Translations under genes and position numbers: made by a program | Notes under the pieces: model-generated | Told to the model about the DNA's origin: nothing | The model's database searches: none | What the model saw: the letters and a program-made list of their open reading frames with translations, nothing else | Assembly (NCBI GenBank): GCA_051453625.1 | Contig: JBOZIK010000001.1 | Span: forward strand, 234,820,001-234,884,000 | DNA: 64,000 nucleotides | DNA from: Welwitschia mirabilis | Taxonomy: Eukaryota; Gnetophyta; Gnetopsida; Welwitschiales | Reading direction: 5' to 3' | Shown: positions 10,661 to 23,569 of the stretch, piece by piece | How positions within the stretch are numbered: position 1 is the stretch's first letter | How the letters are laid out: every line of letters starts with the position of its first letter

Positions 10661-13600
10661 TGTGACACCCTCTATTCTCTTAGCATTACCCATTTCTATT
10701 CCTTTCTTTTTTAGTATTATTACTTAATAAATATAGTAGAACCTAGAATCAAATTTTACTTATTTATTTATTAGTATTTCTATATTCCAAGAAAAACAAA
10801 TCATATTAATATTATATATTTACCTATAACTAATTCTTAGATTATTTTGATTTACAAATAATAGCGATGTTATAAGTCTATACATTCTATTTATTCCTAT
10901 TTTTTCATCACAAAAAGTATATCTTGTGAATACTTGAGAATATATAAACTTGATATAAACATAGATAATTTAAGGATAATACCTAACCAATATAATAGGA
11001 GGTTGAAACTCCAATTAATGGCATTCCAACTTGATATCTAGTTATCCTTTAGATGTGAATTGATTCTACTTTAGGTTATAAACTATTAAAATATAAAGAG
11101 AATCAACTCCATAACTTTCACTTTACCTTAATATACCCCAATAGAGGTGACAGGTAGTACATGAGGTGGATGCATGCTTACAAATAACCCCTGCTTTCTT
11201 GAAGCATCTGTGAATAATGCAGCATAATCTGTTAATTCCAAGTGGTTAACATATTTAGTCAGAGTAAGCTTATACATGGGTAAGATAAGAGAGTAATGAT
11301 CAAATTCACTTCCAGAAGGGTATTATAAAAAAATTCAATGCAGGCCACCTTGGTGATGAAATCTATGTGTGGGGATGAGTATTATTAGAATTATCTTGAT
11401 TTAACCATATTTGATAAATAAATTACATAAATGTATGAACATAATTCTAACTAATGTTGATATTTAATTAATTATTTATCTAGTTATCTAATCATCATTA
11501 GGTTTATTTATAGAAATAACCATAAAAAGAAAACAAGCATATAAAGACATGTCTATAGTCAAGATTAATCATAAAAATCTAGATAAAGGAAATATTCTTT
11601 TCTTTTCTATATAAATAAAAGAAAATATTCTTTTCTTTTCTATATAAATAAAAGAAAATATTCTTTTCTTTTTTAAATAATAATAAAATATTTAAAATGT
11701 ATCAAATCGTATCCTAATAATGTACTTAAAGAAATTAATATATACCTCAAGCTATTCCAACATTCTTCTGTGTTCATATGATGATCTCCATGGATTGGTG
11801 CAAAAAAGGTAAATAAAAAAAGTATAACTCAAGCATTATTATTAATATATAAATCTTTATTTAAGATTCAAAGTAACATATACATTCAAAGACTATTTGT
11901 GTTACTTAAACTTCTAAGGTGAAAACTCTTACAAGCATATACATTTAAAGTAACATAAACAAAGAAAAAGTAAAAGAGGTATTTCTATAAATAAAATACT
12001 ATATATAGGTAATTTAAATTAACATTACTAATATAAATATATCTTATATACTTAAATTCCCTATAAAATTTTATGTAATAATTTTTCCATAATTTAAAAC
12101 ATTAATTATAACATTGTTTGGCTCTAAAGAGACATCAAAATTAATAATTAATTAATTATAATCAAAAATAAATTATAGTAGTTTTTCAAAGACTAGAAAC
12201 ATAATAGGATCCTAAAAATCTAACTTAGTCTATCTTATAATTCTAAAAATATTAATTTTAAGGTTATCATTTAAAGTTAAAGACTGTCAAATTTTCTAAA
12301 ATTATAGTCCTATCACACTATACTAAAATGACCATAACTTTTAAAGTACTTTTAATTTTGAAATAACTTAATATGTTTTAGAAGTATCATTTAATAATTT
12401 ATAACTTAAAATTCTCAAGTTTATAAATATCTTAACAAATAGTAACAGAAACATAAATTACTTACTTACTATTTTTTGCATTTGTTTTATAACATATTTT
12501 AAAAGACAATTTTTTTAAAAATAAATACTCATTAAAAAAATTACTATTTTTACATTTCCATGTTTATAGCATAATCCTAGACTTAAAAAATTTTTTGCTA
12601 ATTCATACTTACTAATTACTAAGCTATGTTATTTTTATCCTATGTCTTTATTCTAGAAATTTAATTTTTGCCATAACAAAAATATGATAAAGTTTTTACA
12701 ACTACTTTAGTAATAAATTATATTAGTAAAATAATGGATATACTAATTAATTATGTATAAAATGTCTTAACTAAGTTACTAATTCAAATCATTGTAGAAA
12801 GAAAAATCACATTAGTTTGAAAAAAAACCATTTACTATGAGCCTTAAGATTTCCATGAAAGAGTACTAGCCTAAAGAGATTTTTGAGGATTAGACTTTAC
12901 CCCTGATCAAATGGATCTAATGGATAATAGATAAAAATATAATATTAAAATAAACATGGTTATCTAAAATCTCTTCTTTTTTTTCTTTAAAATTTTTTTT
13001 AAGTAAATCCCCTAGTTACTTGGTCATAATTATTCATTAGTAATCTTGATCACTAACCACAAAATACTTCTTATATCTCCCTATCATCTTGGTGAGATCT
13101 AATGGAAAGGAATAATATTTTATAATATAATTACATAAAAACCACAAATACTTCTCTAATGTAATATCACATCATTTCATTAGAATCTTAAAAAGATATT
13201 ATATGGACAAANNNNNNNNNNNNNNNNNNNNNNNNNNNNNNNNNNNNNNNNNNNNNNNNNNNNNNNNNNNNNNNNNNNNNNNNNNNNNNNNNNNNNNNNN
13301 NNNNNNNNNNNNNNNNNNNNNNNNNNNNNNNNNNNNNNNNNNNNNNNNNNNNNNNNNNNNNNNNNNNNNNNNNNNNNNNNNNNNNNNNNNNNNNNNNNNN
13401 NNNNNNNNNNNNNNNNNNNNNNNNNNNNNNNNNNNNNNNNNNNNNNNNNNNNNNNNNNNNNNNNNNNNNNNNNNNNNNNNNNNNNNNNNNNNNNNNNNNN
13501 NNNNNNNNNNNNNNNNNNNNNNNNNNNNNNNNNNNNNNNNNNNNNNNNNNNNNNNNNNNNNNNNNNNNNNNNNNNNNNNNNNNNNNNNNNNNNNNNNNNN

Positions 13601-15214
13601 NNNNNNNNNNNNNNNNNNNNNNNNNNNNNNNNNNNNNNNNNNNNNNNNNNNNNNNNNNNNNNNNNNNNNNNNNNNNNNNNNNNNNNNNNNNNNNNNNNNN
13701 NNNNNNNNNNNNNNNNNNNNNNNNNNNNNNNNNNNNNNNNNNNNNNNNNNNNNNNNNNNNNNNNNNNNNNNNNNNNNNNNNNNNNNNNNNNNNNNNNNNN
13801 NNNNNNNNNNNNNNNNNNNNNNNNNNNNNNNNNNNNNNNNNNNNNNNNNNNNNNNNNNNNNNNNNNNNNNNNNNNNNNNNNNNNNNNNNNNNNNNNNNNN
13901 NNNNNNNNNNNNNNNNNNNNNNNNNNNNNNNNNNNNNNNNNNNNNNNNNNNNNNNNNNNNNNNNNNNNNNNNNNNNNNNNNNNNNNNNNNNNNNNNNNNN
14001 NNNNNNNNNNNNNNNNNNNNNNNNNNNNNNNNNNNNNNNNNNNNNNNNNNNNNNNNNNNNNNNNNNNNNNNNNNNNNNNNNNNNNNNNNNNNNNNNNNNN
14101 NNNNNNNNNNNNNNNNNNNNNNNNNNNNNNNNNNNCACAAAGTTAATTACATACATGATTTCCTTATGGTAGTTCCTCTTTAATACTTCATAGGCTCATA
14201 AGTAAGTTTAATTTGTCTAAGAGAAGCATCAAAAGAAGAAATCCATAAATCTTAAAATTTTTGTATGATATAACAAGATAAATCTTGAATTTCAATTAAT
14301 AAAACAATAAGTATGGTATGAACCAAGTTCCCTTACACATCTCAAGAACATAAAATTCATGGTATAGTAAATCTACTCATTTATCATTCTTGGCTCTAGG
14401 TAAGAGTACATGTACTTGTTTAAATGCTCATTTAATTTTAAAGTGTATAAAACTATTAGTCACATCACACAAGGAATAAAATGTTTATTCATTATATAGT
14501 ATACCTATCACATTTACCAACAATTTAAATGAGTAAAAAAGATGTAAAATATATTATCATGTCCTCTNNNNNNNNNNNNNNNNNNNNNNNNNNNNNNNNN
14601 NNNNNNNNNNNNNNNNNNNNNNNNNNNNNNNNNNNNNNNNNNNNNNNNNNNNNNNNNNNNNNNNNNNNNNNNNNNNNNNNNNNNNNNNNNNNNNNNNNNN
14701 NNNNNNNNNNNNNNNNNNNNNNNNNNNNNNNNNNNNNNNNNNNNNNNNNNNNNNNNNNNNNNNNNNNNNNNNNNNNNNNNNNNNNNNNNNNNNNNNNNNN
14801 NNNNNNNNNNNNNNNNNNNNNNNNNNNNNNNNNNNNNNNNNNNNNNNNNNNNNNNNNNNNNNNNNNNNNNNNNNNNNNNNNNNNNNNNNNNNNNNNNNNN
14901 NNNNNNNNNNNNNNNNNNNNNNNNNNNNNNNNNNNNNNNNNNNNNNNNNNNNNNNNNNNNNNNNNNNNNNNNNNNNNNNNNNNNNNNNNNNNNNNNNNNN
15001 NNNNNNNNNNNNNNNNNNNNNNNNNNNNNNNNNNNNNNNNNNNNNNNNNNNNNNNNNNNNNNNNNNNNNNNNNNNNNNNNNNNNNNNNNNNNNNNNNNNN
15101 NNNNNNNNNNNNNNNNNNNNNNNNNNNNNNNNNNNNNNNNNNNNNNCATTTGACTAAAAGCTTAATATACTTAATATTCAAGTAAATAAGGTTTATAAAA
15201 TATTGAATATGATA
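10661..15214 (-). repeat. Tekay-like long LTR, copy A
   Basis: Starts TGTGACACCC next to the primer site and ends near GATA at 15214, where alignment with the LTRs at 32994, 55436 and 60508 stops. About 4.55 kb as assembled, including gaps 13212-14135 and 14568-15146; the first gap spans only about 360 bp in the 60508 copy. No coding capacity is visible. It holds a three-copy version of a 33-bp repeat. To the right lies unrelated older sequence. Confidence 0.8.
11589..11680. repeat. 33-bp tandem repeat in Tekay LTR
   Basis: Units at 11589-11621 and 11622-11654 plus a partial third to about 11680, each with the core AATATTCTTTTCTTTTCTAT. The other LTR copies (34340, 55785, 61450) carry two less regular units at the same place, so the third unit is a gain in copy A. 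Confidence 0.85.
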
Positions 15215-15239
15215 CAAATCACTTTATATTTTATCTTAC

Positions 15240-15640
15240 TTTAATACTTTATCTTTAATTTGTTTTACTTAAACTGATACTTTTTAACAATCAATATTAT
15301 TTCTTGTTTAGAAGATGATTTCTTCTCTTAATTGTTTGTTTTGCATCAACACTTGTTTCATCCCTAGATGAAATTATAATATTATATAAATACTAATACT
15401 TTGCAGAAGCTCTTAGTTTATTACTTTAATAAATAAGGATATTTACAAGGTACATATATAGGTAAAAATTGTATTTCATTTAATATAACAAGATCTTATG
15501 CTTGAATTTAAATTGTTATCCCATCTTAACTTCTAGGTCTAGTTTAATAGTAACTTCTTTAATAGCTACTTTAGTAGAATTACTTAGTTTTATAACTATT
15601 TTAGTAGCTTATTGTTCTATAGGTTTCTTGATCTCAACTA
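15240..15640. repeat. Direct repeat block E, copy 1
   Basis: Aligns in the same orientation with 31920-32320. Shared landmarks are the CAAT(A/T)AATATTATTTC-like words, the stretch TTTATTACTT(T/C)AATAAA, TACA(T/A)ATATA(T)AGG-like words and TTAGTAGCTTA. The left end is cut by the Tekay LTR at 15214. Identity is moderate. The AATAAA-rich content and spacing suggest an old LTR pair, but this is an inference. Confidence 0.6.
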
Positions 15641-15796
15641 GCTCTACTTGTTTTATGACTTAATTTTGATAAAGCTTATAAAGTTTCTTAATGTATTCCA
15701 TGATTCATTAATTGCCTTTGCTATTTTGTCTCTGTCTTGAGAGATTTAATCCTTCTCACATTTAAGCTAAATAACTTGTAACTATGCTTTATTGAG

Positions 15797-15836
15797 TCCC
15801 TCCCCCCCCCACCCCCCCCTCTCCAAACCCTTCCCA
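15797..15836. repeat. C-rich low-complexity tract
   Basis: Two long C runs separated by A, then CTCTCCAAACCC. It is strikingly GC-rich for this window. No gap adjoins it. Its origin is unclear. Confidence 0.7.
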
Positions 15837-18800
15837 AGGATGCCTCATTGTCATTTTTCATTTTAATATCTCCTCTTTCTTTTCCATAAAAATTTTAAAC
15901 TTTTAATCTATATTTTAAAAGTTTTAAATAATTTATATAATATTTTTTTCCCTCTTGTTTTATTTTATTAATGTATTTTTTGAACTTTTCATTTTTTTAC
16001 TCTAGGATTATTGTATCTACTTATTTTTCTTTTTCTTCTATTGTTTCTTTTATTTTATTCATCTAAACTTTATAGACATAATACAAATTTTTCTATACTT
16101 CTTATATTATTACATTAAAAAATATTATTTCTTGCAATTTCATATTTGTCTAGATTATTAACCCATAAATGTAATAATTCTTATACAAGTTCATTATCTT
16201 ATTTTTTTTATGGAATGTTCTATAGCTTTGCTATATATTAGAAGAATTTTAAAAAACTTCTATGGAATTATTTTAGAGACGATATTAGAAAAGTAGTCAT
16301 ATGTATAATGAACTTATTTCACTTATGACAATAAAACTTCACATTAGATTCAAGTTTTTACATAAACTCTAATTGTTTTTCTTATGCATAGCAATATGAT
16401 TCATTCTTAGATATTATTAAAATTTTGGCTTACAACTTTTCCAATTTTATTAGGGGTTTGGATTCTTATTTAATAGCCTATTTTCCTTTACTTTAGTTAG
16501 TATGATGACAATTTGATAAGCTACTTTAACAAAATAAGCTCATGCTATGAAAGAGATTCAAGTACCTTAAGAATTAATACTAACAAGCTAGGAAATAGAA
16601 AAATGTACTTATATTAAGAATGAGGGATGTGATTTTCTACATTTTTCTTTATTTTTATCTTGTGAAATATAATCTTTATTTTCTTTAAGCTAACAAATAT
16701 AGACTTGTATTTTGTTACATTTAATACCATGACAAGTGCTTACTATGAAAGATCCTTAATATGACATAGTTTCATAGAGAGTACTTAGGTGTCTATAATT
16801 TACATAAGATCCATTAGATTATTCCTTGTTGTTTTCATAGCATTATTATCTTCATGTTACATTATAGCTAATATATTAACAAATTCTATATTTAACATTT
16901 ATTCTTCATGTGGAATAAGAACCTCATACTCATTAAACATGTTAATCATCACACCTTTCATGAATACTTTATTAATATCTAGTATTATTATAAGAAATAC
17001 TTCTATAAGCATGTTGCTCACAAGTTATTTTAAGAATGTACTAGTATAAACTTTCATAAGCTTAAAATACTCCTATTCTTTTACATTGTCACCACTAAAA
17101 TTACATCTAGATTTAATAATAATAGGAAAAAAAACAAGAAGTTTAGTATAAACTATAACTCCATTAACAAGGGAAAGAATTATGAAGAACAATAATAAAT
17201 TAACTAGAAGAGTAACACTTAAAATTCATAGATCTTAGATTCACAGTGTAAAAACGTAAAATGTATATTACCTTTGGCCCTTTTTTTAAGACTTATTTTA
17301 TGGATTTCACTATAGGAGTTTGAAACAATTTTAGACATTTCATTAATTTGGATTCATTTGATTTAAAAAGCTTATTTATTATTAAATATAACAAAGTACG
17401 TTATATTAATTTTGAAGATGTACATCTCACGTTATATCATTTATTAAAAAAATAATTAACATGACATCATCATTATTTCACCAAATAATAATTCAAGAAC
17501 TAATGAGGAGAAAAGAAAATCTTTGTATTTTCCCAGGGAGAAAAACATAAGTTCTTATTCCATTTTGACCTTGGACATAATACTTAGGTGGTTGGCAAAC
17601 TATGTGTTGGCTATGCTACTAACTATAGATTCATCACAAGGTATTTTGGTAGATATTAGTAGAACATCTATAATATATTTACTTCATATATGTTGTCAAT
17701 GTTAGTTTCAATTATTTACTATTTAATACTATAAAGCTATAGTGACTTAGTTATCATATAGGTTTCATTTTCATTCCTTGATGCTTCATAGTATTTTGAT
17801 ATTTCATGTGAAAATAGTTTCATTTTAATCTTGTTGATCTTTATCTTAATGCTTTTTATTTAGTTCTTTAGTTTGATCAATTAGAATTTTACAAAATTAT
17901 CTTTAATGGTATCATCTTAAGCATCTAGTGAAACATAAGTTTGTGAAACACTATAATAATTAATTTTTCTTGGAACTAGTTGCTTTTAGTTTTATAACTT
18001 TAATTCCTTGACATTAAATAAAATGATCTCACCTCCTTTCTTTATTAAACTAGATTATGTGAAAGTACATAATAATATTTAGCAAATTTTTACTTTATAA
18101 TACATGAAGAATATAGTTTTAGTAAAAATTTTATTCATTTCATTACTTGCTTATTTAAAGATGTTAATTCTTATGTAGTTCCCTAGCATAATATTTTAAC
18201 AATTTTTATGATTAAGTGATTGGTCAATAAGGTTATCCTTTATTTTATTATTTATTTATTCTTATTATAAATCTTTTTATTTTATGCTATTCATGCATAA
18301 TAATGAGAAATCAGACTTAATTCTAGAATTTTAAATTTAAGATGATTAGAAATAACTTATTAATAATACAAGAATTTAAACTCTTCCAACTGAGAAAACT
18401 TCTAAAGAAGAAAGCATGAGGATTAAAATAACAATAAAATAAATCATTGTTCCCAATGATTCCTCTACTGCCAAAGGAAAAGAAAAAAAGTACATCAAAG
18501 CTACATCAAGAGGCAGAGGTAGGGGAAGAAGATCCGCATCTAAATTCTATATCCAAAGGAACTAGAATTAATTAATCTATATGATTTTGATTTATTAGAA
18601 GAATAATAAAAATTCTTGTCCAAGATAGAATAGGAAAGGAATTTAGCTCAATTACTAGTAAAACAATAAAGTCTAAATCATAGAAATAATAATCCTTTAT
18701 TATAAATAAATGACTAAGAAAGTAGAGATTTCATATCATAAAATTAGTATATTTTTATTAAGAAATTAATAAAATATTAACTATGAGAAAAAATTTTATG

Positions 18801-20279
18801 AATATTTTTATCAAATTTCATTATGTTATGATGTTAAATTAGTTCTAAAAATATACTTATGATTTAAATTTATATGTTAGTTATTAGTATGTTGTATATA
18901 TTACAAATAATTATTGTAGGTACAGATGTCACTTGGCATGTGGACAAATGATAAGAATGGATCATCTAGAATTAGCCTAATTGACATAGTTATTTTAAAG
19001 GAGAAATATGAGAGAAAAGATAGCTAGAAAGATATATCTTTTAGTAAGGAGTATAAATAAAACTTAGTTATAGATATATTTGATAAATCTTTAATGCATT
19101 TCTAAAAAGCAATTACATGCATATTTTCTAGCTTTAGTATTACCTACAAAGAGAAATATTCATTATCAGTAGTAATTATTATATGAAGATGTGATAACTT
19201 TAATATTCAGCATTATCATTAATGAAGAACTAAGAGATTATATTTCAAAATGCTAAATCATTTTAATTTGTTTAAATATTAAAAAGTATTGTAAACTATT
19301 ATGTTACTCAAAAAATAATATCTATACTTCATGATCTAGTTTTTTTAGCTAAATCCAAGCTTCAATAATTAGCAATTCTTAGAAATAGGTGATGTTTCAT
19401 CTTTGATGTTGTTTTAAATGTTTCTTATATTTACCCTAATAATGTATATTATATACATAGTAAAAATATCTCAATCTTTAATGTAAGTTATTCAAGTTCA
19501 ACATTATCAAGATTCTATTTTAATAAAGTAATTTAAATTAAGTCAATTAGAGATCAAACCATCTTAACTAGTTTTTAATAATCCTTTATTTATTTTTAAG
19601 AAAAGGTAAAGCTAGTTTCATTTTTATTAGTGAATTCATATTTTTAATACTTTATTTCATAATTTAGTAATACTTATATATCTTTGTTAAACATTAACTT
19701 TCATCACATCTACACAATAAGAGATGCCAACATAAAATATGCATATAAAAAATTTAAAAACTATGCAACATTCATAATGAACTTAATACTAATGCATGAT
19801 AATTCTAGATAATAATTAAAGTTAATAGAAAGAGCACATACCTTCAACTTACTTGACTAGAGATATTTTAAATCCCAAATCTCTGTGCTTGGTTAGTTCC
19901 TCTTGCATGAATAATAACTAGTTTCAATCATTCTTAGCATCTTTAAAACTTTTATATTCCATTTCATCTATCTATGTAGCATGCTAATAGAATTCTTACA
20001 ATGATTTACTATTTTTACATTAATATGAAGGCTTTTAATGATATTACTAGGAGATTGTTCTCTCTCTAATATATTCAGTTTTGAAGGCTTTTATTAGCTT
20101 AATTTATTATTGCTATTTATGTTACTGTCAAAGTCAATTGATTTTAACTTGAAGAGGTGTTATTTTTTTCCTTTATTATTTTCATCCTCCTACATAAAAA
20201 TAATTTTGAATGTGAAGTTCATTAATTTTTACATTAATTGGTTCTTATACGATTAGAGTTTATTTTTTGTAAACTCTAT

Positions 20280-20735
20280 AATATTTTCTAGCCGTATAAT
20301 ATCCAAGGAAAATACCTTTGTTGGCTTTGATATAAGCTTTCTAAGCTAGTCATTTTCATATAAAATATAGCATATATAAGTAAAAATGTGAAAACAACTT
20401 ACTAAGTGTTTCTTACCATTTCATAGCTCATATGCAATCATAGTTATAAATTATCTTATGAGAACATAATTTGAAACATAGTAGGTGGCATTCATAGATT
20501 TATCCTAAAGGTGATAAGCTATCTTTTGGTCATGCAAGATGGTTCTCATCATTTTATTTAACTATTTGTTTTTGGGATTAATAATTCTATTTTATTCTAG
20601 CATCCTTGGAGTAAATAATTAATAATGTATCCCATGTTATTCAAAAAATTCCTTGAATAATTTATTTTTACATTTCTCACTATTATTATCTTGAATGACC
20701 TTGATGTGTTATTTTTTTTAATTCAACAACTAATG
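20280..20735 (-). pseudogene. Copia integrase fragment (second half of core)
   Basis: Minus-strand translation, with stops, reads IKVIQDNNSEK then KNKLFKEFFE, HGIHY, LFTPRML, MMRTILHDQKIAYHL and NATYYVSNYVLIR. These follow the copia integrase core: IRSDNGSEFKN, FCxxxGIxHxFSAPRTPQQNGVVERKNR, MARTML and the segment before KTPYELW. Integrase joins element cDNA to the chromosome. SDNG is QDNN, and the third catalytic Glu region reads NRIINPKNK, so the enzyme is dead. It lies about 2.8 kb from the rest of a copia fragment at 23570-26130; both pieces contain the second-Asp motif, so they may be two copies rather than one split copy. Confidence 0.7.
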
Positions 20736-23560
20736 AAGCCTAAGTTTTTCATGAAATGAGGTATTAATAATTATGATTTTGCATTACATTTTAAACTAGA
20801 ACACTGCATGTAGAGATATTTTTGTAATTTTTATTAACAAGGATCTCAAACACTTAATAAGCTCAAAATGATGTAGGATGATCTAGTTTGAGGATATTTG
20901 TGATGATTAGATATAGAAGATCAAGATCAAGGATGAAAATGTAGAGCATGGAGGACAACTTTAATCTATCATCTTTTTAGATGATTCATAGTCCCTTTTT
21001 CATCATCATATCTTATTCAATCTATGATGTTATGATTAGGACTTATTGTTATACTAGATACATAGAATTAGATAATACTAGAGCTTTCATGACATTAGTA
21101 CCTCTGAAATTTACATTCCAAAAGCTATAATTTATATATTCCTAATCATGTTTTAGTTAAAGTTGATATTTTCATGTAATGTTAGCCATAAGAAATAAAA
21201 TTAACTAAATTTATATTTTCGAATTTAAGGTAGTTATCTTTTAAATTACCTATGGAATTGAAATGCCATTTTCATGAGTTAATTAGCACTATAGCTCCAT
21301 TTGATAATTTTACCTAATCAAGCATGAATCACTTGTTAAAATTTTAATGCATATGATAATGTCTCTATCTAAAAATAACCCAAGTATACCTATAAATATC
21401 TCTTCTCAATTTCCAAAGTCATATAATAATATTAATATACCAATTTTATGTCATTTTGATGCTCCCAAATTGAATTCAAACCATTCTCAAGCATTGGAAG
21501 GAGATTTTCTACTTCATTTCCCTCATATTTTTTACTTCCAAGTTGATCTTCTTTTTATATCAACTTTAAAATAATTATACATTTTACATTATCATAGTTT
21601 TATATCACATGTTCATTTTTATCCTCATACATCTTTTACATCCTAGTTTCCATAATGTTTTCTTCCACTTTCATCCATCTGGAGGGCATTGCAAGGGTAG
21701 TGAATTACATCTGAATGAGTAGTGTATGAGGAGGATAAGGCATCAAAATCATATAAACAATTAAATTAACAACAAATTGAAATGGCTATGATTTTATTTG
21801 AAACCAATAAGTGTTCTTTTTTCTTATGTTTTCATGCTCTTATTTACTTGATTTATGCATTTTTATCATGTTTTTCTTTCAATTTGACTAGACTTCTTAT
21901 AGCATGTTCCATAGTTAGTGCTAATTAGAGTGTTGTGAAATTAGTACCTATCATAGAATACTATAATTTTTCATGGTTTGTTCACTATATATCTAAGAAA
22001 TCATGTATTTTATTACTCTTCTATCTTCTTTCTTCCATTTTTCTCATTTCTCTAATACATTTTCTCACAATTCCACCTTTTTTCTTAAACAAATGGAGAT
22101 GAATTTATATTATCCTCTTTCTAATAGTATTATTTTGATTTGTAAATATGTTATTTACATTTATATAAAATAAAATTATTAATTTATTCATGGATTCTTC
22201 TCTCTTCTTTTTTCTCTTTCAAAATCAAATTTAGACAAGTAAATTTTAGTGCTTGTTTTGACCATAACTCTTTTTCATTTAAATGCAATGATTCTAAAAT
22301 TTCCTTAATATCTTCCTCATAGTATTTATAAATTTTCATCATCAATTAGTTAAAATCCAAATTTGGATATTAAAACCCTTTTTTGGTCATTAACATGTAA
22401 AGTTGTGCTTTTACTTTAAAAACTTTTTGAACTCTGAAATCTTAAATCTTATATTTTTAAATAGTAAATTATTATATTATTAATAGTGTATTTTTTTAAA
22501 ACTAAAACTCCTATCTTGTATTGTTTTTTAAGTAATTTTAGAATATTCAATCCATTATTTCACAGGATTTATAGGTTTCATAATATTCTTGGTCAAATAA
22601 GGTAGAGTATAATGTTTGTAACTTTTTCTAAATGAATTATTTCTGTCGGTTTCAATCAATTCTACTTGATCTTTGATATCTAATTCTAGAAACTGGTTTT
22701 AGGACATATTTTAGGTATTTTGAAGGTTCTAATAATTTCTAAGTCCATTCTTATAAACTTTCTCTCTCTTTTCTTTTTCCCTATCTTCTTCATTTTATCT
22801 CTTTCTATTAGTCAAAATAGCTTGAAAGTGAGTAGGTGACATCCATATGCTGATTTTTATTAATTAATTATTAATTTATAATATAATTTCTATGATTTAT
22901 TACTTTTTTAACTTTTTAATAATAAAGAAAGAATTATCTTTCAAGTCAACTATATTGAAATTTAGTGAAAATATTATTTAAGTAAAATAGTTTGTTATGT
23001 CAATTTGAAGAATCTTATTTTCTAAGTGCTCATATTTTGATTCTAAGTTATTGTAAATTTTGTATATAATGGAATGTGATGTTTTAATTACTTAATTAGA
23101 TCCATATTATATGATTTTGACTAATAAATATTTCAAGGAAAATTATTTTTAAATGAAAAGTATAGTAATATATTTGAACACTTAAATTCTCTTACTTATT
23201 CATGTGAGTTATAAATGATCTTCAAAATCATAGTGAGTGTTTATAAAATATTATATTCTTCTCTTTTATCATCTTTTCCTTTTCACATCTCATGAAATTA
23301 TGCTTTTACACATGTGGTTCATCATAGTAATTTTAAGTCACATATTTTAATTACTTGTATTCCACTTAACAGAAATAGACATTTTATCATGTAAAGTGAT
23401 AGTTTAATAAGGTAATTTAGTATTTTCATATGAATTCATATTAAGTATGTCATTATTTTAATACTTATTTATTTCCACTATATATGTAATTTAATCTAAG
23501 AGATTTATTTATGCTTTCATTTGAACTAGTTTTACTTGATTTTCTTTCCTTGAGTTAGAT
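20736..23560. other. Unidentified AT-rich stretch between copia fragments
   Basis: No reading frame with recognisable motifs on either strand. A 75-codon plus-strand open frame at 21347-21574 lacks any family signal. This may be an insertion, or the flank between two separate copia fragments. I see no LTR or terminal repeat that would settle it. Confidence 0.5.
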
Positions 23561-23569
23561 TATTATATT

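Larger units (their letters stand above)
6443..15214 (-). mobile_element. Tekay/Del-like Ty3/gypsy retrotransposon, copy A (5' part)
   Basis: From right to left on the minus strand: LTR 10661-15214, tRNA-Met-type primer site 10646-10657, leader, gag, protease, RT, RNase H and the zinc-binding part of integrase, where it is cut by the Athila-like insertion at 6442. It aligns along its whole length with copy B (50591-58355) and in part with copy C. The Tekay/Del clade is inferred from the integrase motif APFEALYGRKC and chromodomain-like tail seen in copy B, and from LTRs of several kilobases. It is inactive: RT reads SND where IDD is expected, and several stops are present. Confidence 0.85.
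15215..20279. other. Older repeat-derived sequence, no supportable gene
   Basis: About 5 kb of AT-rich sequence after the outer end of the Tekay LTR. It opens with a block also present at 31920-32320. A C-rich tract lies at 15797-15836. At 18440-18640 the plus strand reads a basic stretch with SRGRGRGRR, not enough to name a protein. Short open frames at 16789-17049 and 17523-17705 (plus) have no recognisable motifs. It may include the RT and 3' end of the copia element whose parts lie to the right, but I could not find its RT motifs. Confidence 0.5.

Noticed and set aside
11140-11260. Possible promoter and gene start in the Tekay LTR
   Set aside because: TATA-like words are everywhere in this AT-rich sequence. 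Without a transcript start or conserved spacing no promoter can be placed.
13188-14183. Long open frames of 300 or more codons on both strands
   Set aside because: They consist of N. The same applies to frames over 9956-10474, 14514-15217, 26115-27067, 33142-33531, 37367-37841 and 51316-51921.
16789-17049. Plus-strand hydrophobic open frame of 86 codons
   Set aside because: T-rich codons give hydrophobic residues by chance in this composition. No motif on either strand could be named and nothing in context supports a gene.
18440-18640. Plus-strand basic stretch with an RGRGRG run
   Set aside because: It suggests a nucleic-acid-binding tail, but stops follow at once and no neighbouring domain can be read, so no feature is claimed.
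21347-21574. Plus-strand open frame of 75 codons
   Set aside because: No recognisable domain, no paralogue in the window, and a length expected by chance over 64 kb.
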